Shown here piece by piece: positions 22,184 to 34,162 of a stretch of DNA of 64,000 nt. The stretch lies in the NCBI GenBank assembly GCA_004802705.1, contig SGPL01000095.1, positions 1-64,000 of the forward strand, written 5' to 3'. The first letter of the stretch is position 1, and each line of letters begins with the position of its first letter. Origin of the DNA: Bondarzewia mesenterica. Taxonomy: Eukaryota; Basidiomycota; Agaricomycetes; Russulales; Bondarzewiaceae. A model generated the notes under the pieces. The model made no database searches. It worked only from the letters and a program-made list of their open reading frames with translations, and was not told where the DNA came from. The position numbers and the translations under genes were made by a program.

Positions 22184-22752
22184 TCATGGAACAATGACCT
22201 GACTCCCCCCAACAGCTCTCCAGTACGCAGGCTGCTTGCTCCGCAGGCCTTGCAACAGATTGAACAGGATCTGTCGCACCTGAGGCATGTACTGCGCCAG
22301 CACTTGCGTAGATGCATCCTGGCTCAGGCAACCTTCCAGCACGGTGCGCAACTCCTGTGGTATGGAGTACAGTTCACTGTCCGGAGGGCACAGCGAAAGT
22401 GAGTATCAAGCAAAATGGTAGAAGGGGAGCTCGCACCTGAGGTCAATACTATAGTATGCGAAGGCGGTCACCGTCGCGTTAAATTCCGTCCCGAGGCGGA
22501 CGTACACATCGCTCACTTGCGACTCCGTCACTTGTCGAGTGCTCCAGAGTTGCAGTGTCTCCTGTAATTGCTTCGTCGTTCGTAACAAGCTCGCAACCGC
22601 CCGAGGAACGTCCGCGGCGGGCTATATTCATTCACGGGTGAGCAAAATCAGCACGATGAGCAGAGATTGAGGATGCACACCGAGATGTTCGTTTGTATAC
22701 GTCCGTTCATGTATGCGTATGCTCCAGCAGGGTGAGCTCTCGTGGCGAACAT
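22184..22752 (-). CDS. Short Bud6/Aip3 N-terminal-domain protein
   Basis: Three exons (22681-22752, 22437-22621, 22184-22376) sum to 450 nt, 149 residues. Residues ~30-135 match the conserved block I associate with the N-terminus of fungal Bud6/Aip3: SLLRTTKQLQETLQLWS, VSDVYVRLGTEFN, LRTVLEGCLSQD and VRQILFNLLQGLRSKQ. Bud6/Aip3 is an actin- and formin-binding polarity factor, usually much longer, with a C-terminal coiled coil that is absent here. The protein stops 14 residues after the domain, and no continuation is visible downstream. It is either a genuine stand-alone domain protein or a truncated gene. The start is set by MFATRAHPAGAYAY and a clean phase-0 intron. Confidence 0.72.
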
Positions 22753-23798
22753 AAAAGACGTCAAACGTGGGGTATTATAGTCTGCTGCGGTACGGGCCCG
22801 GACTAAGCTATAGAATAAGCAATCGTAACAACGTGAGTCCGCAAGAAGCTGGACTGGAGGTCGAGTTTGAAACGTGGTCCGTTGGATACCGTGTCTCGAC
22901 CAAGAAGGGCAAGTTTAAATAGAGAGTCCAGGGCAGAGCGCGAGAGCGGGCAGTGAACAAGGACAAAACCTATGAAACTGTTATGAGCACCGCCGCGATA
23001 GCACAGATCAGCTGTACAGTGGTAATCGGTGATCGTGAACAAGTGATGGGATGTAACTGAGACTGCTGGCATCCCCATGCTAAGCCCAAGAGGCCCGATG
23101 ACTGGTTTCGACGTGTGCACAAGCGATGGAGCTGCATTGGTTCTCATTCGCTCGGCGGCGCTCGCGGACATGAAAAGGGATGATTGTCGTCGGGCTCAGC
23201 TACGTGTCCGACGACAACACGTACATGGAAACTGTGAACGCTCGGAAAGCCGGACCCTAGTAGCACTGGCCGCTGCCTCGGATGCTAACAACAGGAGCTG
23301 AAACGACAAAGTTATGCCTGAGAACTGAGGAGAAAATCACCGTCACAAGGGAGGACAAGGGGCGACCCCTCGTCATATCAAGTTGATCCAGAACACCACA
23401 GACCATCGCCTAAGGACAGTGAGGGTAGGTCGAGGCTTGACCGCCAGTCGCGCACGGCGAGACCATACCTGAACTTCATAGACGTAAAATGCTCAAGGAA
23501 TCTCCCGCAATTCGGAATCATATATGCACATCGCCCTTCGCGAAAATCTCAGGAAACTTTGATCAAATACACGTGGATTCTAAAAAATCTCACAGCTTAT
23601 AGACTTTGATTAATGAAGGACGCGGGCTAAAGAAGGCTGTGACTGCACAAAGTGCCGAGTCGATCACCCCAACTACAGCAATAGTATCCAGGAAACTCTG
23701 AAGAGTCACTTGTCCAGCTTGCGAGAATGATGGTGAGATCATCTTGCACACAACTTCATCTCAAAAATGCGAGGGGGCACATGTTTACAGAATCCGCA
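22753..23798. other. Intergenic region of about 1 kb
   Basis: Between the Bud6-domain gene and the coiled-coil gene, both on the minus strand. A 122-codon open frame (22803-23171, -) has no recognisable domain or splice support. No RNA gene or repeat seen. Confidence 0.55.
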
Positions 23799-24741
23799 TC
23801 AACCAAGCTGCATAGCGGAATGTTTCCGTCTCGGATCCACAACCTCCACATCTCTTGCCCTCTTCTCAATCTCTGCCTTGAACCCCGCCTACAACCGGAC
23901 AGCATCAACTCGGCGTAAGCGATCACAAAAACGTGGATCCACGACTCACGTCTGATTTGAATGCGTTAATGAGCGGTTGTACTTGACTCCAGGCCCAGTT
24001 GTACTCGTCCAGCATCTTGAGCTGCTGCGGCTGATTCGAAGTCAAGAACCGCGCCACCCGCACCTGCACGTCTTTGTTCCATATCCTACGATACTCTTCG
24101 ACGGATTGGGGAAACATCGCATCTTTCTTGCGACGCGCCAGCTGGTCTTGAGCTTCGAGCTCCGCTTTTCGCTGCAGCAAGGGCGCTAGGGCTTTCAGGT
24201 GCGCGCTACGCATCTGCGAGACTTCGTTTTCGAAGCTGGTGTTGGTGATTCTTCGCGACGCCCTGTATATTCTCTGAAATGAGATGAGATGAAATCATTG
24301 ATGAAAGAAATCAATCGAGGAGAAGAACTTTTGACCGACATCTAGCTTCGTCGACGGGTCATTGGGGTTCGAACGGGATGATGATTGTTGTGATGAAGGG
24401 GTAGCAAGCTGATCATCGTACTGAAAATAGCGGTCGAGGGCTTCGTCGAGATATTGTTCGGCATGATGCTTGTTCAATTTCTCGAGATCAGCCGTATGCT
24501 GATTTTGCAGTTGATTGATCTGCTGGTTGATACTGCCCAAAGTATCTGTGGGTAGTTCGCTCTGTTTCATTTCCGTAATGCTGTGGGAACATGGAAACAT
24601 CATGAGATTATTGAGATCTGTTCGTTCGGAATGCAAATGAAAGAATGCATGCCTCGGGAAGTACGTGGCCTTTTCCTCTAGTATATACTGAGCAAACTCG
24701 TGCTTCCTCAGTGCGTCCCACTGCTGGGACGATGCTGCCAT
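23799..24741 (-). CDS. Unrecognised coiled-coil protein
   Basis: Four exons (24653-24741, 24340-24580, 23950-24273, 23799-23888) sum to 744 nt, 247 residues. I do not recognise the family. The protein is rich in Gln, Glu, Lys and Leu and looks largely helical: INQQINQLQNQHTADLEKLN (~43-62), a Ser/Gln-rich loop, then a long helix around MRSAHLKALAPLLQRKAELE and LARRKKDAMFPQSVEEYRRI. There is no signal peptide or membrane segment. The first intron begins GCATGC rather than GT, giving a GC-AG intron that restores the frame exactly. It is divergent from the VPS9 gene, about 590 bases between starts. Confidence 0.68.
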
Positions 24742-25335
24742 CAATGATCGGGCCAACTGTGCGCTGCCAACAAGTCAAATTCTTATGGAAAGAATTGATC
24801 ACAGGAGAGTTCGGAGAGATGTTTCACGCCCGAAACATGATTCCCCTAGGTGTTTGTCAGACTCGCAGGTACGAACCAGCAGACGTGATACAACAGCTAT
24901 AGCTGCCTACAATAGCTACCAAAACAAAGTTAAGACTGTCGCAGGCGTGGCTGGTCGGTGTGAGTGCGGCCGCTGTGATGCAGGAGGATGATGGAGCAAA
25001 GTGAAGATGGATGTGACATCCATCATGATGCTTAGAATATTCAAGTCAGCCTCTTTCGCGTCCTTCCCTGCCTGTGCTCTTTCTCCTTCAAGCTTCAAAG
25101 CTTCAACGTTCAACGTTCAACGTTCAACTCCCACCTGCCGTGACTCCGACACTCGGCACTCCTTTGCCAAGTTGACTGAAATCTTCTTTGTACAACTTGA
25201 GACTGGGGAACGTTTGTTTCTCGATCCATCACAAGGATTACAGAGAAACGTTGCTATTTGGCCTCCTCATAGCCTGGCTGCACTTGCCGGTCAGTTACTC
25301 CGGACTGTGATTGAGCATTGAATCTCGTTGGCAAG
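24742..25335. other. Divergent promoter region
   Basis: Shared upstream DNA of the coiled-coil gene (-) and the VPS9 gene (+). It has a small tandem of AACGTTC words near 25098-25120. No gene seen. Confidence 0.6.
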
Positions 25336-28300
25336 ATGGCGGGGAAACGCGATATGCTGTTCCCCTCTGGATCTATCAGCCATGCTCAGGGATCTCAGTT
25401 CCAACGGCCATCTTCGCCATCACCATCCTTGACTCGCGAGCCTCTCACTGCACACCCTCTGTTATCACCCACACCCTCCGCCGTGGCTGTCAACACGACC
25501 GGATTGGAGACGCAGGGTGTGTCTTCTGCTCCTCGTTATGTGCCGTATACCCCTCGGCACCGGACGGCAGCTGCAACGACTGGAACGACCCTACAGCCAT
25601 CGGTATCAGTGTCACCGCAGCAGCAGCAGAATGGTGGAGCAACGAGCAAGCTGCAGCTCATGAACCTCAAGGCGAGTGCACAATCGGTGGGGTTGGATAC
25701 GGGTAGTGTCGGCTGGGAGATATTAGAGAAATTGGTGGGGGAACACGACCATACTCCGGAATGGAATGAAATTTGGACGGCACTCACAACAGGAAAGGTA
25801 TGTGTCGCCTACCGGGGTATTTCTCAGTGTGTAGTCATCTTTGAACTAGGCAACTTTACTGCTGCCTCTGGAGCAAACAATGCAAGGGAATATCACTGCC
25901 GACTTCATGAAGGATCACATCGCGCTGTGCGACGGAGCTTCACGGAATAATGCGTCCATAGTAACTTTATCCGGACTTAGAGGAGTACTCGTAGAGTAGG
26001 ATTTTCTTGATTCCATTATTGCAGATCACTGACCTGTGTTTCAGTAAAACGCTGACTTTACGATCGTCCTTATCCCCTGGCTCCAAAACCTTTGAAGCAC
26101 TCTCTGCACCGTCTAGTCGTGCTTCAGCACTGGCCTCTCTACCTCCCTTACCACTGATATCCTCATCACCCTTGTCCCAAACATACCCTACCTTCACCCT
26201 CGAATCCTACACCGCAACGCTTCCCCTTCCCCCGCACGTTGTAGCAAAGCCCCCTCTACCTCCGCGACCCGCCCAACGACCTGCCACCTCGCAAGGAACC
26301 TCATCTCGTTTGTCTACTTCCTTCGCTTCGCTATTCGGGAAATCCTCTGCCCCCTCAACGCCTACCCCAATCCCCGCGCCAGCACTTCCTGAGAGCGAGC
26401 ATGCAGTCGAAGTTGCCGCATTCACGATTGATAGACGTATCATCAGGAAGGACATCAGCAAGAAGATCAANAAGGCGCTCAAAACCGAATTGAAAGAGAC
26501 TTTGTTGATGTCGAATGCACCTTCGTGGGTCGTGGACCGCGTGAATGAATTCACTCTCGGGCTTTACCCTTTTATCAAGAATCCATCGAGTCCGAAAGGC
26601 CCGTTTGCTCAGAACGATGGCGGTGCATCTCCGACTCCGCCGTACATGATTGATCCGCCGAAGGAGACGCCGGAGGAGATGTCGCAGCAGTTCCAGGAGT
26701 TCTATGCGGTTCTTGAGGAAGATTTGCATGCAGAACAAAGTCCGACGACTGCCAGGCCGAGGAACGGGCTGACTTTCGCCGCAGAACAGGAGAGGGATAG
26801 AGAGAAGAGGGCGATGGAGGACGCAACTGGGAAGGAAGGGATCAAAGAAGTTTTGGAGGTGGTGGAACGTGTGGTATGCTCCCTGTTTTATGACAGGTTC
26901 GTTGTTCGTCATGCGCAGTTGGTGAAGACGGGCTGAGAGATCTGTCTCCAGGTTGTATTTACAACCCAATTCCGACGATGCTTCGCATGACGAAGCGCTG
27001 TCGAGTCGTGTCGCGGCGCTCAATATGCTAGATCTCGGATTAGAGCATTTGGGTGTCGACGTGGGTTCATCTAGCAGTGCTGTCCAGATTGTCCTCCATG
27101 GCTGTGGCGAGAGTACGTCTACTCCCCCAACTCTTTCCAATGGTTGCTAATTTGCTTAATTTTTAAAGCGCTATCTCAATTGGAACAATCGGCATGTCGG
27201 TGTCCAGCCGATAAGGCTGCGATACTCGTCGCGACCCACAAGGTTCTGGTCGGTACGTATTAATCACTGGTCGCGCTGAGCTTGTGCTGACATGTTGGGA
27301 TGTTAAGATGGATTGTCGCGTTTACCGCCCATACGCCTCAAGTCTGAAGCCGAACTCGAGCATCAGAAGAATCCAGAGGCAGCCCACGCGGAAGAGGTTG
27401 CACACAGTATTCCTTCATCGGACACCAACTCGACGTTGACCAACCTCAGTGTGCATCGCAACACACGCGTTTTGCTATCGGAAACCGTCCCACCGCCTCC
27501 AATAGTCGTATCTCCTGATTCAGATTTACAGCCACGCATCCCATCACCCACTTCGGATGACTCTGCAACGCCTGATACCCAAGCGTCGCCGTCTACACAT
27601 TCCTTGCACTTACCTAACATCCGTTCGTCATCGCCCCGTCTCACAGTCTCACCACCGCCCTCGCCTACACTAGTCTCCGGCGACCTCATTCTTCCTCTCA
27701 TGATCTATGCAGTCGTCAAATCCAATCCTCAACATTTCGTTTCTCACCTTCTGTACACCCAGAGGTTTCGGAATCAGAGATTCGGTGGGGAGGAAAGCTA
27801 CTGCATCGTGAACCTCATGGCTGTTGCGGACTTCCTAGAAAACGTAGATTTGAAGGCACTCGGTTTGGGCGAGAGTGAGAAGAAGGTCATGAGGTATGCT
27901 GTTGTTTCTGTTAATTCGTAGGTACAATGACTGACTTGACCACGTGTTCCCAGTACCGCAGACCTTACGCCCATTCCTGTCACTCGAGCAGCGATGGGCT
28001 CTCAATCACCTGTTTCCCCTCAAGGCGTACCCGCGCGCCTACGTGGCCGCGTAGAACAACAAGTGGACGCCATAGCCGGCTCGGCAAACAAAGTGATTTC
28101 AGGCGTCGTCGATTCATCGTTTGGCGTACTTCGCGCCTTGCTCCCCGGCACTACGGACGCTCAACAGGCAGGCGATGGCGCTGCTGTGGGCCCAGATGCT
28201 GCTCCTGCGCCATGGAATGCCGTGCGTCCGAGCTTCGGATTACTCCGGCGCGAAAGTGGGTTCTCCATCGCCAGTCTCGCTGCATCGCTGCCCGGGCGTG

Positions 28301-28931
28301 AACGCGCGAAGTCAATCAATAGCGCGGTTGCTGCTGAGGAGTCTGGGCAGATGATGGTTGAGGTTTCCTCCAGACCTGGCTCTATACGATCGGCGTACCT
28401 GTCGGACGCGGACGGTAGCGAGGAGGAGGGTAGTGAAGATGAAGACGAGGACGAGGAGGAAGAGGAGGAAGAGGAGGAGGCCGGACACGATACGAGGAGC
28501 ATTCGGAGCTTTGAAAGTATGATGAGCAAGAAGACACGAAGGAGGCAGGCCAAATCGAGGAAGAGCCTGACCGATCGGTTAGCGAGTATGCCTGGGCTCT
28601 CGAGGTTATCGGGAGCGCAGTCTGCTGTAGTATGTTCTTTCATCTGTGCAGTTTTCAGCGGTTTTTGATTGAATTGTTATCTGGTTCATAGGGATCACCA
28701 CCGGCCTCCAGACGTTCGTCTCTTCTCCCCGCAGCGCTTGCGACGAACCGATTTGACACGCCTGTGTCATCTCGTCCACACTCACCTGTGGGGATACGGA
28801 TAGCGCCACCCAATAAGCGGTTTTTGGAATGCAGCGAGGACGACCTCAAGGTGTCGGAAGTTGGCGAACTTCTGAAGGATTATAGGCGGTTGGTGGAGGG
28901 CGTGAGGGCGATGGGTGGGTTCGAGGAGTGA
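25336..28931 (+). CDS. VPS9-domain Rab5-type guanine nucleotide exchange factor
   Basis: Eight exons (25336-25797, 25850-25984, 26025-26896, 26952-27112, 27169-27252, 27308-27893, 27954-28629, 28692-28931) sum to 3,216 nt, 1,071 residues. The VPS9 core is spread over exons 3-6. A helical lead (ISKKIxKALKTELKETL, then FYDRLYLQPNSDD) is followed by DKAAILVATHKVLVDGLSRLPP. The core is split by a Ser/Pro-rich insert of ~100 residues before GDLILPLMIYAVVKSNP and EESYCIVNLMAVADFLENVD. VPS9 domains activate Rab5/Vps21 GTPases on endosomes. The C-terminal region is disordered, with a Glu/Asp run near 28425-28490. The intron 25985-26024 is only 40 nt. The donor of the last intron could lie three bases earlier. 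Confidence 0.9.
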
Positions 28932-29400
28932 CCATGTTGCTCGCGTGCTCTTGTTTTATTGTCAATGTGTATATGTAATTACGCTTGTGCACATATTTCT
29001 AATTGTCATATAGATAGTGGATTATGAGCAATGGTTGTGTATGTATCTGGTAAACCTCCCATGAGGGAGGTGTCGCATGAGTGGTGTTTCCAACAAGCAA
29101 CTAAACCGAGCTGCGCGTGCAGCGCTCATTTTATGCCTCACGCCGACATCCAAACAAATATTGATTTAAAGCAATACAGCAATCTGACTTCGAATCACTC
29201 AGAACAGTATGCTTCTTTACTTACCTATCAAACAACATTTTACCTACACAGAACGATAAATATTCTGTGTGGATTCGACACTAGCGAAGGAGAAGATCAT
29301 ATGCGGGACCTTCTCACTACGCCGTCGAGGGTGCACGCAATTATGTATTCTTGCGCTCCAACTGTACGGTTTCGTGGTACGAAAAAAAGCACGTCTATTA
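28932..29400. other. Convergent 3' flanks
   Basis: Between the ends of the VPS9 gene (+) and the opsin-related gene (-). Short open frames only; nothing recognised. Confidence 0.6.
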
Positions 29401-30359
29401 TCAAACCTTGTCATCGCTGAGTAGAGTGACAGAGCCTACATGGGTATGCCTGCGCGCGCGCAGGACGTAAGCCAAAAATACAGGGCCGGCAAGCAAATCT
29501 ACAATCCCGTAGGATGCCACAGCGTCTGCTGTTGAAATCAAGTTCCAACCCTCCGACAATGCCCAGACAGTGGGGTACAGAGTCCAAATGAATGCCAGCG
29601 ACAACACCGATACGACAAACTCCCACCGCGACAAGCCCGTCGGCGTGGGGAAGGAGTCACGTAATGTTTTGGATAGGAGATGGCCACTATGATACGCAGT
29701 GAAGAGGTCAACAGGGACTGTGATACGAGGGGGAACAGAAGAGGACGTACAAAACATTGAATAGTGCTGCGCAGCTCATGATGAAGTAGGCCCACTTGTA
29801 GTGGTCTGCGGCAAAAGTACCAGCAAGACCAAGCAGGACGGACGCTTCGGCCATCACCGATGGGAGGACGACGTCGGAGAGGGGAAGACCCGTGCGCAAG
29901 AAAAGTGCAATGACGAGAAGGGGGGCGTTGACGATCCATTGGATGTAACGCACATACTGCAATCAAGATCTAACGGTCAGAAATCGGAAAAATGGGCGAG
30001 CAATCAGTTCACTGACTTGAATATTGTACACAATGAAATCAAAACTACTTGGAGCAAGCGGCGGCGTCTGGCCAAAATTCGAAGCCGTGTAGTGATAGGC
30101 TATCGAGGTAGTTGATAAAATGGTGATGGCCAGCCGGTGTAGCATTGGGCTTGCTGGACGCTGTAAAAATGATTGTTGGCTTAGGAGTTCATGTGAGCAA
30201 AAAAAAAAATAGAATCACCTTTGTCCGTGAGAAACATAAAACGCCCAGATTGCACACCAACATGACAGCAAACACCATCCACAGCCAATCTGAGACAGAA
30301 CGATCCTGGAGGCCATCATTGACTAGCGTGCCGAGGTCAAAGGTACCGTTCGCCATCAT
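29401..30359 (-). CDS. Opsin-related membrane protein (Mrh1/Yro2/Hsp30 type), retinal lysine missing
   Basis: Four exons (30219-30359, 30017-30160, 29751-29956, 29401-29686) sum to 777 nt, 258 residues, with seven hydrophobic segments in bacteriorhodopsin order. The helix C motif reads RYIQWIVNAPLLV, so the proton-acceptor aspartate of light-driven pumps is glutamine. Helix G reads YGIVDLLAGPVF, with glycine where the retinal-binding lysine should be. The protein therefore belongs to the fungal opsin-related/Hsp30 group, induced by stress in yeasts and not photoactive. Its location, plasma membrane or another membrane, is inferred. Two adjacent ATGs (30359 and 30356) are equally plausible starts. 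Confidence 0.87.
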
Positions 30360-31193
30360 GGAGTGTAGGCCAAAGCCGGACAGAGGGAGAGATAAAAAAG
30401 AGCAGGCTTGATCGTACCACAGCGAAAGGAGAAGGATAGCAAGACGTAGCTAGCTTTGCTTTATATATATGTAAACATGCTTGGAGAAACTTGACCGCGC
30501 AGGCGGAGTGAAGCGGAGGATCTCTGCAGTATACGGCATCGGGTCAGAGAGGACGAGGCAATACAAAAGTCAGCAACAAAGATGATGCCGATCCCGCCGA
30601 ACGTAATACTCACACGCTGTCTTGCGGCTGTCAGCCTTTTGAGCGGCTGAGAAAAATAGAACAACTGCCAAGGCCATTCAAAAAGCATCCTCAAGTCCAA
30701 CTCTGGACAGCTCTGGGCGCCTTCAGATGACAAAATAATACAGTCCGAGCGAAGAAGAATGTTGAATCACGCCCTCTCTAACGCCGCAATTTTTGCCTAG
30801 TAATTGCGGAGGACAGAAAAAATAAATAAAAAATAAGATCCCACCGAAGTCTCAGATGCAGGTCTTTTCGGAATAGATCGCAATTCGTATCTACCAAGTA
30901 TCTACTGACTGACCCCGGGGGCGAGGAACGCTATGCTGTAAGTGAAGAAAGCTACGGGAAGAATTCAGCCCCGTATGATGCCGCGCCGTGTTGGCGAGCC
31001 AAAAGGCCTTCCGACGGCACCCGAAGAAAACCCGAGATCACCCGTGACTTTTGTGCTCGCCACCGTTGCCTATATCGGGCTCATGCCATGTGCTGATTTT
31101 CCCACCAGCCAGGCTGATCGTAGCCACCTTTGGAAGGTCAAGGAACTCTATCCGGCAACATCGTCAACGACATTTTGACAAGAAAACGACGAG
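30360..31193. other. Divergent promoter region
   Basis: Upstream DNA of the opsin-related gene (-) and eL37 (+). Open frames at 30461-30733 (-) and 30942-31178 (+) show no family resemblance. No RNA gene seen. Confidence 0.55.
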
Positions 31194-31942
31194 ATGGTGA
31201 GTGACGCCGTGCTTTTGTTGGTACAGACGTCGTGCGAGCTTCTGGGAACCGGACGACTGTCGGATGGGTCAAATTGGTGGAGTCTGAGGGATGGATGGGA
31301 TGGCCTTTGGTTGGATGATGCTTCCGCACGCCAACGCTTGCTGCTCGTCTGAGATACTTCGGATACTGATCGTCTTTTTTTTAATAGACGAAAGGNCNNN
31401 CNANNNTTNAACAATANACNNANTTNNGNNAANNGAGTNNCATGNTTTGTTGCNNANNGNNNNNTANGNACNTCGAATNCTTCGGAGTTTTNNNTTNNNT
31501 TNNTNATANTCTATACATTGCGTNCNACTCATGAACATCTTGCAGTAAGCGTCACACCAAGTCCCACACTCTCTGCCGTCGTTGCGGCAGACGCGCTTTC
31601 CATAAACAACANAAGGGTNTGTGCTCTATGCGAACATNTTGTCCTTGGCGCATCGATTCACNTTTTGCTTCCCGCCACATCTCACAGAATGTGCGCAGTG
31701 TGGTTACCCTAGCGCGAAATTGCGGTCGTACGAGTGGGGTCAGAAGGCAAAGCGCCGAAAGACCACTGGTACCGGCAGGATGCGCTACCTCAAGACCGTA
31801 TCCAGGCGTTTCAAGAATGGTTTCAGGTGAGTAACACAGCGTGTATGCGACGTTGTCGNGTTCCTCATNTNCGCTGTTGCTAATGCGTAGGGAGAACACG
31901 GTGGCAAAGAAGATTGTCCGCCCAGCTGCATCGTCCGCATAA
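31194..31942 (+). CDS. 60S ribosomal protein eL37
   Basis: Five exons. Exon 1 is the ATG alone (31194-31196), followed by a 191-nt intron. Exon 2 begins ACGAAAGG at 31388 and its end is hidden by N bases. The later exons are 31546-31616, 31688-31826 and 31891-31942. The protein reads MTKG... then [44 protein letters not shown] and [15 protein letters not shown], the eL37 signature. The two CxxC pairs form its zinc finger. The family binds rRNA in the large subunit. About 25-30 bases of exon 2 cannot be read, so the exact N-terminus is inferred from the family. Confidence 0.92.
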
Positions 31943-32579
31943 GCCTGACCTTTTTCTTCTNTGCTCTGTTTTGTCACGCCCTAGCTTTTTTTTTATCATC
32001 CATTGCACAAAATACATGATCCATGCCATGCCCGGTTACGCATGCCCGNTTCTTTCAGATGTATGAATTTTTGCGATTGATGTCTGGAAGGGGGGTCTGG
32101 GTTACANCAAAAAGTGAGGAAATAAGGNTGAAACCATGATAAGTACGCTTTATTGTCAGTTGGGGTAAAGCCGAAATACTTGCGAAGGTACATCTTACAG
32201 TTACAGTGCCTTGCGCAAGGTTACCTTCGTTGTCGAGCTCAGGCCGTGAGCTTGAGTACAATTGATGTCTTNTTCGAAGGCCAACATCTGAACCCTCTGC
32301 GCACGTGGATACGCTTTCCTTGGNTCATTCCGCCGNCCCTGCGAGTCTCAATTGTTTTAAATGTGGAAGGTACTGATTGAGATCTAGATATTCAGTGGTG
32401 GCACGGCGCTGGCCCCACAGATAATGGACTGATCGATTCTCCGTCAAAGCTCTCAAAGCNTTGTTCGNGGCACATANTTTATGATTTAAAACCTGCAGNG
32501 TTGGACTACCGGTTGCTCCATCATTCCCTTTTCACTTTCAATTCACGTCACACACGTANATCAAGACACGACTCTGGCC
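31943..32579. other. Intergenic region
   Basis: 3' flank of eL37 and upstream DNA of the next gene, with several N bases. Nothing recognised. Confidence 0.55.
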
Positions 32580-34162
32580 ATGGCTCCTAAGTCACGCACC
32601 TCTTCAATCACGATCTCCCGACCTTTCCCTCTTCAAAAAAAAGAAACCATCTCCAGCATTGGTCACGCCTGCCACAGCGACACGNACCTTGGGTTCGCCG
32701 GTCGACCCTGNTGNGGACAAAGNGGCGAGTTTGACTCGAAAGGACACGAAATACAGCACGAGTGCGTCGGGAAAGAAACGGTGTCGGGTGGTGAGTGACG
32801 AGAACAGAGAGATGNTNGTNAGCGCGACGCCACGGGCTCGCCAGCGGCTCAATTCGATGTCGTCGGTNGAAACNATTCGTGCTATTATTGCATCGGAGAC
32901 GCCGACTGTGGACGAAGAAAAAAGAGGTCGAGGGAGGTCACGTTCCCTTGTGCGCCAGTCCGGTACGAAGCGCACCTCCTCTGTCTCGATACCCACCCTC
33001 TCTCAGCAGTCGAGTACGGAAACCTTGAAGGAGTCCGCCCGCTCTCGCAAGTNGAGCACGGCTAGCGCGAAGCGAGTNTCTACAGGAGCTAGGCCACTGG
33101 TGAATGCTAATGANGTGAACCCGNCTTCGACCCAAAAGGTTCCCCGCACCCTCCGTCGTGTCGGGAAGATACATTTCACGACGCTGCAAGGNAAGGGGGT
33201 ACTGGACAATCAGGCCGAAGAGGTTTCCTCCACCAAGGACAGGTTCCGCAATCCCTCTTCCATCCACTCTCGCACACGAAAGTCGTCCACCTCCAGCACC
33301 GTATCCATCGATGTCGCCGACCTGCTCTCCGTGACGTCCGACCATGACGACCAATTTCTGAATTCTTTCCCCTCTACACTGTCGACCGCGGAGGCCATGG
33401 CTGCCCCCGCACCCCTCGATGGTGGCGAAGATTCTTTTCCCCTTCTTTTTCCCGGGGCCGGTTACCCCGCTAACCACTTTCCTTTTGTAATGTGTGCCGA
33501 AGACCTGATCATCAAGTCCCCCGCTACCATAACGGAGTTGAACCGCTACGACATGCACATCTCTCTCATGCAGAAGCATACAGAGCTTTGGGATATGCCG
33601 GGGGAGTGAGTGGGTTCGTCTATTTCGGATGCGACTTTTACTGATTGTGCATTGTCATCGCAGGGCCGTGGTGGCATGGCAGGGGGTTCTCGTTTTGACA
33701 GACAATCAAAACATCGACTCCCCGAGTCGTCCGCCCATGTATTGCCTCGATTTTCGCTGTCGCTCACATGCCTACGAGGGTCCCTTTTCCGTCGAATCTA
33801 ACGAGGATCCCGTCTTCCGTACTTGGTGGTGTGGCGAGCGTCGCACCGTAGCGGAAGTGAGCCAAACCAAGTACAAATTCAAGGAGGAGCATGGGATCAT
33901 CCTGCAGGATGACTGGAGGAGAATACCCATCGATCCCTCAACGACACAACAGCAATGGTACCTCAAGTTCTGGATCCCCATCCCGATGGATCTCTTCAGT
34001 ATACGGGAGACCCGGATGTTCCAAATCAAGGCTAAGGCTTGCATGAATGACCAGAGGACTGGGAAGAGGCTGACGTTGTATTCTGGCGCGGTCTTAGGGG
34101 ATATCTCGAACTTGAGAAAGGACAGGATGATGAGCCGTCGTCAGAAAACGGTCAAGGCGTAA
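32580..34162 (+). CDS. Unrecognised Ser/Arg-rich protein with conserved-looking C-terminal domain
   Basis: ATG 32580 (MAPKSRTSSITIS), one long exon to 33605, a GT-AG intron 33606-33663 and a second exon to 34162; about 500 residues. The N-terminal half is basic, Ser/Thr-rich and disordered, with many N-containing codons. The C-terminal ~230 residues look folded: FPFVMCAEDLIIKSP, MYCLDFRCRSHAYEGPF, FRTWWCGERRTVAEVSQ and WYLKFWIPIPMDLFSIRETR. I do not recognise this domain. The starting frame (LQKK) and the following frame (KKPSPALVTP) are offset at an A8 run near 32633-32640; seven As would join them. An error there is likely, but a start in another place cannot be excluded. Confidence 0.6.

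Noticed and set aside
22803..23171. 122-codon minus-strand frame between two genes
   Set aside because: No domain, no splice support and no clear codon bias.
28425..28490. GAG/GAA run looking like a microsatellite
   Set aside because: It encodes the acidic Glu/Asp stretch of the VPS9 protein in frame, so it is coding low complexity.
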